Assembly: GCF_027596085.1 (NCBI RefSeq)
Contig: NC_072451.1
Span: forward strand, 3,611,542 to 3,675,541
DNA length: 64,000 nt
From: Anoplopoma fimbria
Lineage: Eukaryota > Chordata > Actinopteri > Perciformes > Anoplopomatidae
Reading direction: 5' to 3'
The translations under genes were made by a program, and so were the position numbers. Under the pieces are notes generated by a model. That model did no database searches. It was not told the DNA's origin and saw only the letters and a list, made by a program, of their open reading frames with translations. Of the stretch, positions 25,501-33,863 are shown one piece after another. The stretch's first letter is position 1. Every line of letters starts with the position of its first letter.

Positions 25501-27069
25501 CTAATTCAGGGATAATTTACTTGCATTCTCTCTACTGTCCAGCAGGGGGCGACTCCTCTGGTTGTATAGAAGTCTATGAGAAAATGACTCTACTTCTCTC
25601 TTGATTTATTCCCTCAGTAAACATTGTAAACATGAGTTTATGGTCTCAATCTCTAGTTTCAAGTCTTCTTCAATACAGCATGATGTTCATTTAGTAAATG
25701 ATGCTCCATTTAGAGTCAAACAGACCATAAAGCAGGGGATGCTTTAGGGCGGGGCTACACACTGATTGACAGGTCGACACCAGAGACGTATACGGCGTCT
25801 CTTAAGTGCAAAAAAACAAGATGGCGACGACATGACATCCTGTTCTGGTGAAAGTCTTTGTTTGATCCCTCTGTGTTTTTTATGTTATTTCTCTGCAGTC
25901 TCAGCTAGCTGAGGAGATCACGTTCGAGACCCTGAAGAAGGCCATCGGTGAGATCACAGAGAAGTTCAAGAGAACTTCTTTTTCTTTAAGCTCATCTTCC
26001 TGTGGACTCGCTGAAGAGTCTCCATCAATACAAATGAAATATTGGCTTTTTGTCATGAGCTTCAGGCCAAAGAACGTTGACAGTAATGTCCAGTGATATA
26101 GATTTACTGACTGTCACTACATGGCTGACAACATCTGATATTAAAATGAATACACAGCTAACATGTTCCTTTTTTATTTCATATAGCATGCATTTTTACT
26201 CTTCTGCTGATGAGAAAACAACTTTAACTTTGACATAAATATATTGTATTAATTTATCAAAATTTTGTTTAGTTGTCTTAGTGTCAGTATTGTTGTCATT
26301 ATAAAGTAATCAAGTAAATGGGAGTGAAATATATTGAGGAAAAGGTGGAATCTAACTTTTTTTTTTGCCTGTTTCCAGACACCACCGGTCTGGAGGAGCA
26401 GGAGAGGGAGAAGAGGCGTCAGGTGATGGAGAAGTTCCAGAAAGCTCCGTTTGAGGAGATCGCTGCACACTGCGAGTCTAAGGTAAAGAAACAGCTCAAT
26501 GACAAACATTTCAGTGACGAAAAAGATTAGTCTGTAGCAATGAGCCATTGGATTCTCAAATGACTATTAATGTTTAATAAACTCTGAACGTTGTTATTTC
26601 TGCAGGCCAACATGTTGCACGACCGGCTGGCACAGATCTTCGAACTTACAATTAGGTGAGTCATCTTTTTTCAAGGTCATTTTCTTGGTTTCATGATATG
26701 GATTTCAGGATTTTATTTTCCAGCACATAGTCAGAAGTTGTTCAGTCAAACATCAAGCAAAGCAACTGTTACACATTTTATTAGTTTTGTGTTCACAAAC
26801 CAATGAGTTCTAAAGTAAAAACTAAAAGCAGAAGTGTTTGTAAAATCAGGTTTTGGTTAGAATCTCCTGATAATATTTAGGAGCATCCATGTCATCTGTA
26901 ATGTAGATTTGTTTCTCTGCGAGTGGAGATGCTTTAAAGTTGAGTTCACCCCCCCCTCCCCAGGCCTCCGCCCAGCCCGTCCGGAGTGGTCTCCATCTCA
27001 TCGGGTCACACTCAGCACCAGTCCGTCCCCGTCTACGAGATGAAGTTCCCAGACCTGTGTGTCTACTGA
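1970..27069 (+). CDS. efr3a: EFR3 homolog (efr3a), C-terminal 377 codons, 11 exons, 5' part outside window
   Basis: EFR3 proteins are palmitoylated plasma-membrane scaffolds that hold PI4K-III-alpha with TTC7 and FAM126. Exons read here: 1970-2142, 12529-12604, 16837-16998, 18920-19051, 19226-19293, 20215-20342, 24926-25011, 25899-25947, 26379-26482, 26606-26655 and 26964-27069. All have AG/GT borders and join in one frame ending at TGA 27067-27069. Recognisable family blocks include [20 protein letters not shown] (exon 1), [19 protein letters not shown] (exon 3), [16 protein letters not shown] (exon 9) and the terminal [14 protein letters not shown]. The N-terminal half with the palmitoylated cysteines lies upstream of the window. 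Residues are a mix of EFR3A-like ([15 protein letters not shown]) and EFR3B-like ([13 protein letters not shown]); the neighbouring oc90 favours efr3a. The 24926 exon reads [10 protein letters not shown] where I expect [10 protein letters not shown]. The three TRIM genes lie antisense in intron 2143-12528. Confidence 0.93.
2293..2420 (+). mobile_element. Partial hAT-type MITE (agtac/agtaaaa family)
   Basis: The segment begins near tgttggaagaagta and carries the phrases gatcctttactgaagt and actccactacgagtaaaag. These are typical of the small fish non-autonomous elements also seen at 34518-34657 and 47322-47718. No clear right terminus or target duplication is visible, so it is a fragment. It lies just outside the left edge of the TRIM array. 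Confidence 0.5.
3201..3292. repeat. (GT)n microsatellite, TRIM unit A
   Basis: About 46 GT units, downstream of the antisense TRIM A gene. Equivalent tracts sit at the same place in units B and C. Confidence 0.97.
3378..3643. mobile_element. hAT-type MITE, 266 bp, in TRIM unit A
   Basis: The termini CAGTGGTTCTCAAC and GTTGAGAACCACTG-like (gagaaccactg) are inverted. The element is flanked by a perfect 8-base target duplication CTCTAGAC at 3370-3377 and 3644-3651, the hAT length. The matching positions in units B (near 7100) and C (near 10480) read ctctaaacaacatgg with no insert, so the element entered unit A after the array had formed. A longer copy lies at 56010-56353. No coding sequence. 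Confidence 0.92.
3700..3772. repeat. (ATC)n trinucleotide tract just 3' of TRIM A
   Basis: CAT/ATC repeat with CAC variants, ending four bases short of the TRIM A stop codon on the minus strand. It would therefore lie in that gene's 3' UTR. Similar tracts follow TRIM B and C. Confidence 0.95.
3776..5173 (-). CDS. TRIM family E3 ubiquitin ligase, TRIM35/A33-like, copy A (465 aa, intronless)
   Basis: Complete single-exon ORF. RING finger: C11, C14, C26, H28, C31, C34, C47 and C50 give a full C3HC4 set. B-box type 2 follows at 85-116, an extended Glu/Lys-rich coiled coil at about 125-250, and PRY-SPRY at about 291-460 ([21 protein letters not shown]). RING TRIM proteins pass ubiquitin to targets recognised by the SPRY domain; many fish copies act in innate immunity, but the target here is unknown. 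The start [11 protein letters not shown] is identical in all three copies. Oddities: residue 113 is Tyr where copies B and C keep the His expected to bind zinc in the B-box, and residue 27 is Cys instead of Ser. The gene is antisense inside the efr3a intron. Assignment to a TRIM35/A33-like intronless group is by resemblance; btr or finTRIM families are alternatives. Confidence 0.9.
   Translation of the reverse strand: MASRLEKDFCCSVCHDVFKDPVMLSCCHSFCRVCLQNWWTEKIIQECPVCKRRHSKERLPPNFALKNLCESFLQQRDQRASQTLCSLHSEKLKLFCLDHQQPVCLVCRDSEKYTNHRFRPIDEAAQQHKKKLQETLEPLKKKLKVFKEVKVKFDQTAGHIKVQARHTERQIQDQFKKLHQFLEEEEEARMAALREEEEQKSQMMKEKMEALSREIAALSDTVRATEDELRAEDVSFLNNYKAAVERVQQRPLLEDPQLHSGALIDQAKHLGNLTFNIWNKMKDMVSYTPLVLDPNTADPGLILSEDLTSVRRGDKQQLPDNPERFDGFFNCSVLGSEGFNSGTHSWDVQVGDSEHWSVGVLPESVQRKRDIWSGLWRIWFYGGEYRALSPSLDPFIDLKVQKKLQRIRVNLDWNRGKLSFSDPDTNTHIHTFTHTFTEKMFPYINTYDELKVLPVKVSVTAEQQT
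5174..6227. other. Spacer between TRIM A and TRIM B units
   Basis: The 5' flank of TRIM A, repeated almost word for word before TRIM B (8599-8905) and TRIM C (11993-12290), so any promoter was duplicated with the gene. No clear TATA box is seen. It is followed by the atgctggttatgacttctg landmark at about 5473, a truncated copy of the unit start (5567-5730), the LTR-like block, and a second landmark copy at about 6133. Confidence 0.6.
5731..6069 (-). mobile_element. Solo-LTR-like block, first copy
   Basis: Read on the minus strand, the block starts with the palindrome TGTTATGTTG AACC CAACATAACA. It carries a TATAAAG box before an AATAAAA signal and ends near TGCCACA, so it has LTR-like order: TG start, promoter, polyadenylation signal, CA end. 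Short ACG words flank both ends and may be a target duplication. A nearly identical copy is at 9105-9440. No internal coding region is present, so it would be a solo LTR. The superfamily is not determined. Confidence 0.5.
6948..7024. repeat. (GT)n microsatellite, TRIM unit B
   Basis: GT tract at the position equivalent to 3201-3292 in unit A but shorter, so it has changed length since the duplication. Confidence 0.96.
7159..7200. repeat. (ATC)n tract just 3' of TRIM B
   Basis: About 14 ATC units directly downstream of the TRIM B stop codon on the minus strand. Confidence 0.93.
7201..8598 (-). CDS. TRIM family E3 ubiquitin ligase, TRIM35/A33-like, copy B (465 aa, intronless)
   Basis: Complete single-exon ORF, colinear with copy A without indels. 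The RING C3HC4 ligands are all present (C11 to C50, here with LSCSHSFC). The B-box keeps its pair of histidines (EKHTNH, H113 and H116), so this copy has the full zinc-binding set. Coiled coil at about 125-250, PRY-SPRY from about 291 to the end. Differences from copy A cluster in the B-box/coiled-coil junction ([26 protein letters not shown]) and in the SPRY variable segment ([25 protein letters not shown]), the surface that usually contacts targets. Intact and probably functional, though expression cannot be judged from sequence. Confidence 0.9.
   Translation of the reverse strand: MASRLEKDFCCSVCHDVFKDPVMLSCSHSFCRVCLQNWWTEKIIQECPVCKRRHSKERLPPNFALKNLCESFLEERDQRASEPLCSLHSEKLKLFCLDHQQPVCLVCRDSEKHTNHRFRPIDEAAQQHKKKLQETLEPLKEKLKVFNQVKVEFDQTAGHIKVQARRTERQIQDQFKKLHQFLEEEEEARMAALREEEEQKSQMMKEKMEALSREIAALSDTVRATEDELRAEDVSFLNNYKAAVERVQQRPLLEDPQLLPGALIDQAKHLGNLTFNIWNKMKDMVSYTPVILDPNTAGPRLILSEDLTSVRRGDKQQLPDNPERIDDCINWSVLGSEGFNSGTHSWDVQVGDSEHWFLGVLPESVQRKRDIWSGLWRIWFYGGEYRALSPSSGELTDLKVQKKLQRIRVNLDWNRGKLSFSDADTNTHIHTFTHTFTEKMFPFINTNDELKVLPVKVSVTAEQQT
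9105..9440 (-). mobile_element. Solo-LTR-like block, second copy
   Basis: Near-identical to 5731-6069, including the palindromic end, the TATAAAG box and the AATAAAA signal on the minus strand. It sits in the same place relative to TRIM B as the first copy does to TRIM A. The simplest reading is that it was copied with the unit rather than inserted twice. Confidence 0.5.
10316..10408. repeat. (GT)n microsatellite, TRIM unit C
   Basis: About 46 GT units at the position equivalent to those in units A and B. Confidence 0.97.
10539..10597. repeat. (ATC)n tract just 3' of TRIM C
   Basis: ATC repeat with one interruption (attc), abutting the TRIM C stop codon. Confidence 0.93.
10598..11992 (-). 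CDS. TRIM family E3 ubiquitin ligase, TRIM35/A33-like, copy C (464 aa, intronless)
   Basis: Complete single-exon ORF, the most diverged of the three. The RING C3HC4 set is intact (LSCSHSFC). The RING to B-box linker is one residue shorter and rewritten ([15 protein letters not shown] against [16 protein letters not shown]). The B-box histidines are kept (EKHTNH). Coiled coil and PRY-SPRY are in place. SPRY differences include [31 protein letters not shown] and [10 protein letters not shown], again in variable loops. It lies nearest the next efr3a exon (12529) and is antisense to it. The unit ends soon after the gene's 5' flank, so this copy lacks the LTR-like block. Confidence 0.9.
   Translation of the reverse strand: MASRLEKDFCCSVCHDVFKDPVMLSCSHSFCRVCLQNWWTEKIIQECPVCKRRHLKRFLSNFALKNLCESFIQERDQTASETLCSLHSKKLKLFCLDHQQPVCLICRDSEKHTNHRIRPIDEAAQHHKKKLQETLKPLKKKLKVFKEVKVKFDQTAEHIKVQARHTERQIQDQFKKLHQFLEEEEEARMAALREEEEEKSQMMKKKMEALSREIAALSDTVRATEDELRAEDVSFLNNYKAAVERVQQRPLLEDPQLHSGALIDEAKHLGNLTFNIWNKMKDMVSYTPVILDPNTAGPRLILSEDLTSVRPREEQQLPDNPERIDDLYYCSVLGSEGFNSGTHSWDVQVGDSEHWSLGVLEESVQRKRDIWSGLWGIWFCFGEYRALSPSLGPFIDLKVQKKLQRIRVNLDWNRGKLSFSDPDTNTHIHTFTHTFTEKMFPFINTNDELKVLPVKVSVTVEQQT
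12413..12508. mobile_element. Small hAT-type MITE before efr3a exon 12529
   Basis: Begins near gtggtggtgaagtag and ends ttccaccactg, which are imperfect inverted ends, with gagtactgaaatacttgagt inside, as in the 34518 and 47322 elements. It starts where homology to the TRIM array stops and ends only about 20 bases before the splice acceptor. No clear target duplication. Confidence 0.45.
13258..13345. repeat. Compound (CA)n / CCCCAAA repeat
   Basis: Four CA tracts of about 18 bases or less separated by repeated ccccaaa words, a higher-order repeat of about 26 bases. Confidence 0.9.
13640..13845. repeat. Degenerate 33-base minisatellite, about 6 copies
   Basis: Repeats of a unit like cagaccgcagaacaggaca followed by gttgtgggtcatgt. 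The period is 33, so the minus-strand translation shows an 11-residue repeat (C-P-V-L-R/W-S), which explains the apparent ORF at 13446-13808. Diverged copies extend left to about 13600. Confidence 0.75.
15901..15933. repeat. Perfect 14-bp palindrome with 5-base loop
   Basis: CATATTAATAAAAC, spacer AGCTG, then GTTTTATTAATATG. AT-rich hairpin in an efr3a intron; no function assigned. Confidence 0.85.
16262..16340. repeat. Teleost dispersed repeat (ttatttgtatagccc type)
   Basis: The words aattaaatttatttgtatag followed by cccaaaattacaaa recur in diverged form at 55805-55890. This looks like an end of a common fish interspersed element of unknown class. Confidence 0.5.
18426..18650. mobile_element. 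Tc1/mariner-type MITE, 225 bp
   Basis: Left end CAGTACCAGTCAAAAGTTTG followed by gacacaccttctcattcaa. The right end is the inverted copy ttgaatgagaaggtgtgtcc followed by aatcttttgta. TA dinucleotides flank both sides. The long inverted ends and the aagtttggacacacc phrase are typical of fish mariner-derived elements. No transposase is present. Confidence 0.88.
18647..18712. repeat. (TA)n tract
   Basis: TA repeats with tatatta interruptions immediately right of the MITE, probably grown from its TA target site. Confidence 0.9.
19294..20214. other. efr3a intron, no feature recognised
   Basis: AT-rich sequence between efr3a exons with several short poly-T runs. No gene, repeat family or conserved site seen. 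Confidence 0.5.
21985..22065 (-). repeat. tRNA-like SINE head or tRNA pseudogene
   Basis: On the minus strand TGTAGCTCAATGGAGAAG resembles a pol III A box and GGTTCGACTC a B box (GGTTCRANNC), about 33 bases apart. No acceptor stem pairs cleanly, so it is not a working tRNA gene. A tRNA-derived SINE fragment is the likeliest reading. Confidence 0.45.
24035..24130 (+). repeat. Dispersed repeat family R1, fragment
   Basis: Carries gcattctctcttctgaccag followed by cagggggcgactcctctggtt and ..gtctatgagcaaatg, matching the left part of the fuller R1 copies at 25522, 57926 and 59799. Confidence 0.7.
25195..25500 (+). repeat. Dispersed repeat family R2 copy
   Basis: Shares ggcatctagtggt-like words (here gccatctagtggttaggttg), the aaatacccct phrase and ctacggtgaccttcaggt with 37727-37880. 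The later part, from acatggtagtgcaac, matches 39160-39265. Confidence 0.65.
25522..25850 (+). repeat. Dispersed repeat family R1, copy 1
   Basis: More than 200 bases, from cagggggcgactcctctggt to tgattgacaggtcg, are virtually identical to 57926-58200. The high identity suggests recent spread. It lies 50 bases before an efr3a exon acceptor. No ORF; class not determined. Confidence 0.85.
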
Positions 27070-30000
27070 TCACGCCTCCACAAAAACTGCTGAAATTTAA
27101 ATAGCTTAGAATGAACTACTCAATCACAATCTGTACGATAGTTTTGCTCTATTCAGAGCAGCATAAAGGTGTCACACAAAATGCAGCAAAATCAGCCATT
27201 AACAATTTTATATGAAGACAAATTGTAAAAGACGTAACTTCCTTAATCTCACGTACTCTAACTCTTCTCCAAATCCAAACCTGAACATCGGCCACAGGGT
27301 GAAAACGGTACATCTGAATCCAAAAGTTTCATTCATTACTATAAACCTTTTTTTTTTGCTCTTTTTAAAAATACTTAATTGATTTAAAAGCAGGCGAGTT
27401 GTAACCCCACCAGCTCTAAATGAACTGATATGCTGCACTTTTTTCCCTGACTCAAATCCCCCGAACTAAACTAAACCAATGAGTCAACAAGAACAAAAAG
27501 AATAGAACAGCTTCCACTCTAATTTCAGTATATTTACATTGAATCGGATGTTGCTTCCCAGCATGCATCTGATCCAATATCACCGCTGGTCTAGCTAGAG
27601 CTTCACACCTTGTACATACGCCGTAGTCTAAAATTAAACTCTCGTACGAACGTCTAAAACCAGTTTTATTCTTAAAGTTGTGTCTGGTTTTAGATGCGAT
27701 GCTCCTTCTTCAGAACCAGCTTCTGCCTCCTAACAAGTATCTGTTCTTATTTTCAGTAGGTGTCGGTGTCACAAATATGTAGAAATGTTAAATATATTAG
27801 CAGATAAGAAAAGTAAAATAACTTCACAGGTGGTAGAAGTCAGATTAGATTTAGGCTCACTGCTGTACGGCCGTTACAACCTGTTCAGTGTGACTCTGTC
27901 TTTACTGTTATGAATGATGATGAAGACATCAGAAATGACTTTCAACGACCAGCTAAGTTCCATTTGGGGAAATGAATTTAAGGCAATAAGTAAGTGGCTG
28001 TTAACTGCTCGGCTATTGAGCCAAAGAGAGATTTTGTTCTCATGGCTGTTCAGTAGGAATGTCTCGCTCATGGTTGGTGATTTTGCGTTTGATCCAGAAG
28101 TTGCTTTCCAGAGAAATTGGAAAAAGTCAGACCAAAGTAGTGTTTTTATTGGTAACATTATCACTCTCTAAACCCCGGTTTGGTCAATGGTTCAACTTCA
28201 ATTTAATTTGATTGTAAAGTCAGACTAGCACTTTGACATCGTTGTAAGTTTTTCCATTTAGCAAAGGAAATATCAGTCAGGTTCTATTTACCAGCATCTT
28301 TAAGATTTTCCATTTCTTGCTCTCCTCTGTGTTGGTATAAAGTTCCAAAAGCCCGAACCACATATCGTCTCAGAGCTGCTTCACCATCGCCTGAACTTTA
28401 CGCTGAGAGAAATCAGGAGAGTCAGTTTAGAAGCTGTGTTGTCAGAAGGTCTTCCTCAGAACTGAACCAGTCTACAACCAAGTGGTTGATGGGAAGGGAT
28501 CGTAAAACCATGTCAATTGTAGATAATCTTCATCACCAGCCTGGAAACACAAATCTAGATCATCAGCCAGGATTAATGTTTGTATTTCAAACAGACTTTG
28601 AATGAATAACTTTGAATCCAGATCTTATTGCATTGGATCAAATGTGACTGCTAGTTGCCGTTTTCCTTCCAGTGTCTTGAAAGAAAGCCGGCATGTTGTG
28701 ATAAAACAAAACTTAAACTGCAATATACTGAAAGGTTTCATCGAGGGACAATCCTTTGTGCGTTGAAAGCTTCTAAACAAACTCATTGGTTGCCAAGACT
28801 GACCATGTTCTGCTCCAGTTCCTTAAATTCACAATTCACAATACTGGATACTCGTTGCAAAATAAGAGTCCAGCAGCAGCTCATCAAAGTTACCCCCCCC
28901 CCCAATCCGCCTTCAGACACTCTGACACCAAGCAGTGTCATTTTGGAGGATTAAATCATCTGTGCTTATTGGAGAGTCACCACGAGGCCACATTTCATTT
29001 CCAAAAAGTGGTTACAGGAGCTGTTTATGGAGTGAGCTCCTTCATATCTGCTGCAGAGCTGCAGCTGTGATCTGTAATGACGGATGGTTATCAGTCTCTC
29101 CTCTGATCGGAGGCCTGCTGCCATCGCTGGGTCCGAGCAGCAGTGCAGAGAGCACGGTTCAGGTTGAAGGCCAGTGTTTCCTTTTCACTCAGAGATGATT
29201 GGTTTGTTTGTGAGTCCTCAGATTTGTTCCTGTTGTGCAGAATTAGATGGTGGATGATGGAAAAGTGGATGAAAGAGACGAGGAAGAAACTGTTGAAGTG
29301 TTTGTGTTCGGCTTTTTGGGTGGTTTAAGATGGTTTTGTACGTTGAAGGTTGTCGAGTGCAGGTTTGTGTTGCTGAACTAGAAAGGTTGGTCGAGTGAGC
29401 TTTGGTTTGAAATCACCAACATGAGCCGGATTCATCTGAACTTTGGCAGGTAGATTGTCTTCATCAGAAGTCAGTATGTATCCATAGGACGTCTTACCTG
29501 GATCAGCAAAAAATGCACGTCAATGCAGGAGAACGCTCCGCAATCAGAAGGCTGTTTGATCACGTGGAGACGGAGTGTCTCACGTTGTGATCAGAGCTCA
29601 GAAGGTGTAGATAACATCTGTACAAGTTAAGGGAGAATGGGTGGAGCCCATTCACTTCCATCACTATGGGACTGATACAACATGAAAGTCAAGGAGTCAT
29701 GTAATTAGTGTTGTTAGCAGAGGTTAGCATTGGTGCTGTCTTCTTAAAGTATAATAACGTTAGCTGAGTTAGCAAAGCAACAGAAAACAGAAACAAAACA
29801 ATCTCCAGATTATTTAAGTAGCTTTTCTTGAGCTTTCGATCATCAGCAGATGGACTTTAACCAGCAGTCATGGACATGTTTTTTGTCTTTTTAAGGTAGA
29901 ATTTTGGTTTTTAAAAGATACATGTTAACATCTGTGCATACCCAATCAAAGAAAGGTGTTATGGGTAACTCTAGGACGCAGAGGCTGCTCTGAGAACATG

Positions 30001-30424
30001 TTTCAGCCTTTAAAAAGTGAATTTTAAATCCAATTTGGTCCATTAATTGGTGATAATTACGGAATTAATACAGTACAAAGAAGGTCCCGTAATGCTTAAC
30101 CCGAGACACACCATGTTTGTTGACAGGTCTGCTAGTTTTGAGCTCTGAGCCTCAAAGAAATAGAGACCCCTTTGATATGTTCCTCTGTATAAAACCAATA
30201 TCCTCCCCTGAAAGTGATTATGTCTTCTGTGCATATCGACGCTGCGTAAACGTCTTAGCTTTACATGCAAACTCTTATGATTTAATATCATAGCTTTACT
30301 TAGTAACATGCATTATATGAACTAACTGCATGATATTTTAGCATCACGTTGTCGAACCCCGAGGGGGCGCTGGAACACAAATCCGCCTCAACGGGTTGTT
30401 TTATAACTGCATCAGAAAATCTAA

Positions 30425-30498
30425 ACTTTTCTCCAAACTGGCATAAAACGAGCCAGCGCAGTGAGAACACGTCACTGATTTACAGTTTGGAGAAAAGT
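30425..30498. repeat. Perfect 16-bp inverted repeat hairpin
   Basis: ACTTTTCTCCAAACTG at 30425-30440 pairs exactly with CAGTTTGGAGAAAAGT at 30483-30498. Inside, CAGTGA (30459-30464) pairs with TCACTG (30472-30477) around a 7-base loop. It lies about 3.4 kb beyond the efr3a stop codon. A precursor-RNA-like hairpin or a tiny MITE are both possible. Confidence 0.8.
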
Positions 30499-31419
30499 GA
30501 GATTTCAACGGCAGATGTTTGAAAAAAAAAAAAACATGATCACTTCCTTTATGAATGTGTCATTATAGCAGTATATCATATATTTTTGTACATTTTATGC
30601 ATCATGTGTGGATACATTGTTGCCTGGTAGAGATTAGGAGATTGCTTGTCGATCACATTTATCAAGATGAAGACAAATGCTGATTTCTTTTATTTTCAAA
30701 TTTAATTTTCTTTTGTTGTTTACTATGAAGTCGACGGTTCAGGGTTTCAATGGGATTGTGCAGTTCTTATTAATACGGGAGAAATGGTCTCATTCATGAA
30801 AAAATGTTACTTGATTGTTATTTTTATTATAGAATCCATTATGTCATTTCAAATATGCTGAGAAAGGAATGAATATTATATATCTAGTTATTTTTGCATA
30901 GATAAAGTGGAGTAAATCAATGCTTATTTTAGCATCTGTATGGAATTTTGTTCTTTAAGAAGTTGCAGCTTCAACTCATTTCTGATTGAGAAGATTCAGC
31001 TCCAGATTCACTCAAATTCTTTTGCAAAACAGTTTGAAACAAATCTTCTAAAAGACCACAAAATAATCAATTTAATTCATTTATAATGACAACGTTTTGT
31101 GGTTTACTTTAGAGACATTTATCCTCAGTGTGAAGCTCACAGTGAAAAGTGAAAATCTGTTATTTGCAAAACGTCTTCCTTCCTCAGACGCACGATGGAA
31201 AAGTAAATATATAATCAATATTTTTCTAACTGTGAGCAGCAGCAGCGTGTTTGTGACCCGGAGCTCATGGAGGCAGTTAAGCTTCTTTACAACGTCAGCG
31301 CCTCAATCAGACAGAAACATTGTTCTCCTCAGAGTCAGAATCCAGAGACGGTAGCCCACAGACAACTCACTGTCGCCATGGCAACCTCATACTTCCTGTT
31401 TACTCAAATACAGCAGCTG

Positions 31420-31827
31420 TACACTCTTAGAAATATCGGTGCTAACTAGAACCAAATAGGGTTCTACTGCTGGTCCTCATAGGAAAACTCTTTTTGGTTC
31501 CTGGTAAAAACCTTTTTATAAAGGGTCCAACCAGAACGCTGTCTTAGGGTTGACCTAGAACCCAACATAAATGGTAATACCTAGAACCATCTGTGAAAAG
31601 TTCTACCCAGAACCCACTTTATATTTCAATGGCATTCTTTAAAACCCACCAAAGTGGTCCTACCAAGAACCCCTTTATATTCCAAGAGTTTCCTCTAGAA
31701 CCTTCCCAAAGGGGTTCTATCAAGATCCCTTTTATTTTTCAAGGGTTTCCTCTAGAACCTTCCCAAGAGGTTCTACCAAGACCTGTTTGAGGAACCAGTT
31801 TGGAGCCTTTATTTCATATAGAGTGTA
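31420..31827 (+). mobile_element. Non-autonomous DNA transposon with AGAACC repeats, 408 bp
   Basis: The ends TACACTCT(TAG) and AGAGTGTA are inverted. The body is packed with ggttct/agaacc words, and three ~55-base diverged tandem copies carry cctctagaaccttccca or similar. This is the common fish element whose sequence reads acactcttag...gggttct. No target duplication can be fixed and there is no coding region. Confidence 0.75.
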
Positions 31828-32074
31828 GTTTGAGGAGCAGGATTATCCCCCAAATAGAAATAAGACCAACAAAATCATTCAACATTACTTTTTGTTGCAC
31901 CATCAATATATGTTGAAGCTTCAGGACAGTGAGACGGTTTCTCTTAAGAAGATTTTAAATCAGCGCAAACATTAATTTCATAAATATCCATCCCTATATA
32001 AATGTTACTCGTGTCAGATCTAGTTGAGTGAATCTGGACCTGAAGCTGCAACGTCCTGTTAAAGCTGACCGATG

Positions 32075-32138
32075 AATAAAGTTTCAATCAGAAATCAGTC
32101 TGTCTGAATGAGTCATCGCTGCTGCTGCTGTTAATAAA
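32075..32138 (+). terminator. Candidate polyadenylation signals, efr3a
   Basis: Two AATAAA hexamers (32075-32080, 32133-32138) on the plus strand, each followed by T-rich or GT-containing sequence. They are the first canonical signals noticed downstream of the efr3a stop codon, about 5 kb away. Confidence 0.3.
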
Positions 32139-33677
32139 GTTTATTTCATAGATTTAGCTCCATCAGTCGTTTGAATAGTGGCAGCAGATGTATTAAAATA
32201 AAATGCTGAGAATGAAATATGAATGTTTGCACTTTGATCACTGTGTACCTGGTACTATAGCAACAAATGTCTCGGCACAGATTAGTTTGTGGTACGACTT
32301 GATCTTCAGAGGTATTTTTGTCCCAATGTTCTGTTTGTGAAATGTTGTAATCTAGAATGAGTGTGAGAAACTGTCAAAAGTCCCTCCTGACTGGTGATGG
32401 AAGCTGGTATCAAGTCTTAATTATCATATTTAAGACGAGAGATTAAATCTGTAAATGGGGTGAAATCGTTTCACTGCTGACCTGCCTTACTTCAGAATGC
32501 TGGACACAAAAAAAAAGCTTTTTCTTCACTTTTCAAGATGGACTTTTTTCAGTTTAACCAGCTGAATTCTGCATAAAAAAATGAACAGAAGAACAAAGCC
32601 AGATATAAAACATGAGCTTCTGATGATGTTTTCTTATGTGTGTGATGCAACAGTTTGTATTTTCTGTGCCAGTTTTAGAGATTAAAGTTGTCCCGTCTGT
32701 GTTCAGCCTTCACAGTGACGGACCGCTAAAGCTTGGCTGAGATTTAAACCACTAGACAGCGCCGAGGTTCTGCTGCCGACGCACGCTCAAGTTATAATCT
32801 GATTTTATCAATGGTTCCAATAGTGTAAAAGTCCTAAATTTACAGAATTACAAACTTGTTTTGGTGACATTTTGGTGCATTTGATCCATAAAATGTTTAA
32901 TCATTTATTACAAAATCTGCAAACCAGTTCAGTTCACATCATATTCTTGTGATCGTAAAACTGTCTTTTCTCTGGGAAGTTGTTGGAGAGACAATTGTCA
33001 TTACTAATGAATCTATTGATGAGCAGGATCAGTTATTCTCAACCTCGGGAACAATGTATGTGTGACAAAATAATCTCAACTCAAAGGTCCACTTACTGGC
33101 TCCTTTTTCTGCTCCATCCACTGATGAAGACCATGAGATGTCTTTGAAAGCCTTTGAGTTTATATTATATTTTCACAGTTAATCCCTTGTTTTGGCGACG
33201 AATCAATCAAATGTGAAAATAAGAAAAAAATCTCAAGTCCAACTTCCAAGAGTCCAAAGTGTCTTTAGATGTTCTGCAGGACACTTTTATTTTTTTCTAA
33301 TTATGTTAAACTGCAAATCATCAAATACCTTTAATGTTTTTGCTTGAACACTATTTTCTGTATATCGACTTATCGATTAACCCACAAATTATTTCAGCAT
33401 TAACGTGTTTAGAAATTCCTTAAGTTCTTTCAAATCTTATTTGGATCAACATTAAAAAAGGAAACATGAGGAACCATCAGAAATCTGATCTGTTGTTTGC
33501 TTTACTGGCAGCAGAGCCTCAGCGCTTCATTACAAAGCCTCTATTTAACAGTAAATTGTGAGATTGATGTTCGAGACTAAAATAAAATATTTCTATCAAT
33601 ACTGTCGAGCTGTGATGTCTTCATTAGTTCTCTTACAGAAGAAAATGAAACAGACGAATGTTTGCTTTCATTTATAG

Positions 33678-33790
33678 TTTATTTTAATAAAAAAAAACGC
33701 TTCTTGTTCTCTGGATGAAAAATATGTAAAGAAATCAAAGTAAACATCTGATTTTTAATGAAACTTATTTAAATTACAACTTTATTTATT
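33678..33790 (-). terminator. Candidate polyadenylation signals, oc90
   Basis: TTTATT on the plus strand, i.e. AATAAA on the minus strand, at 33781-33786 and 33785-33790, about 75-80 bases after the oc90 stop codon, and again at 33678-33683. They would give a short 3' UTR. Confidence 0.5.
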
Positions 33791-33863
33791 GGGAACAAAA
33801 CTGAATCTTTGAACAAATATTCCCCAAAGCTGCCTTTGAAGAGTTCAGCTTCTAGTTTCTCCC

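Larger units (their letters stand above)
27070..33863. other. efr3a 3' UTR and efr3a-oc90 intergenic region
   Basis: Follows the efr3a stop codon. No further exon of either strand is recognised. AATAAA signals on the plus strand at 32075-32080 and 32133-32138 could end a long efr3a 3' UTR; an ATTAAA variant near 27644 would give a short one. The region holds the hairpin at 30425-30498 and the DNA transposon 31420-31827. ORFs of 60-100 codons have no recognisable content. Confidence 0.55.
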
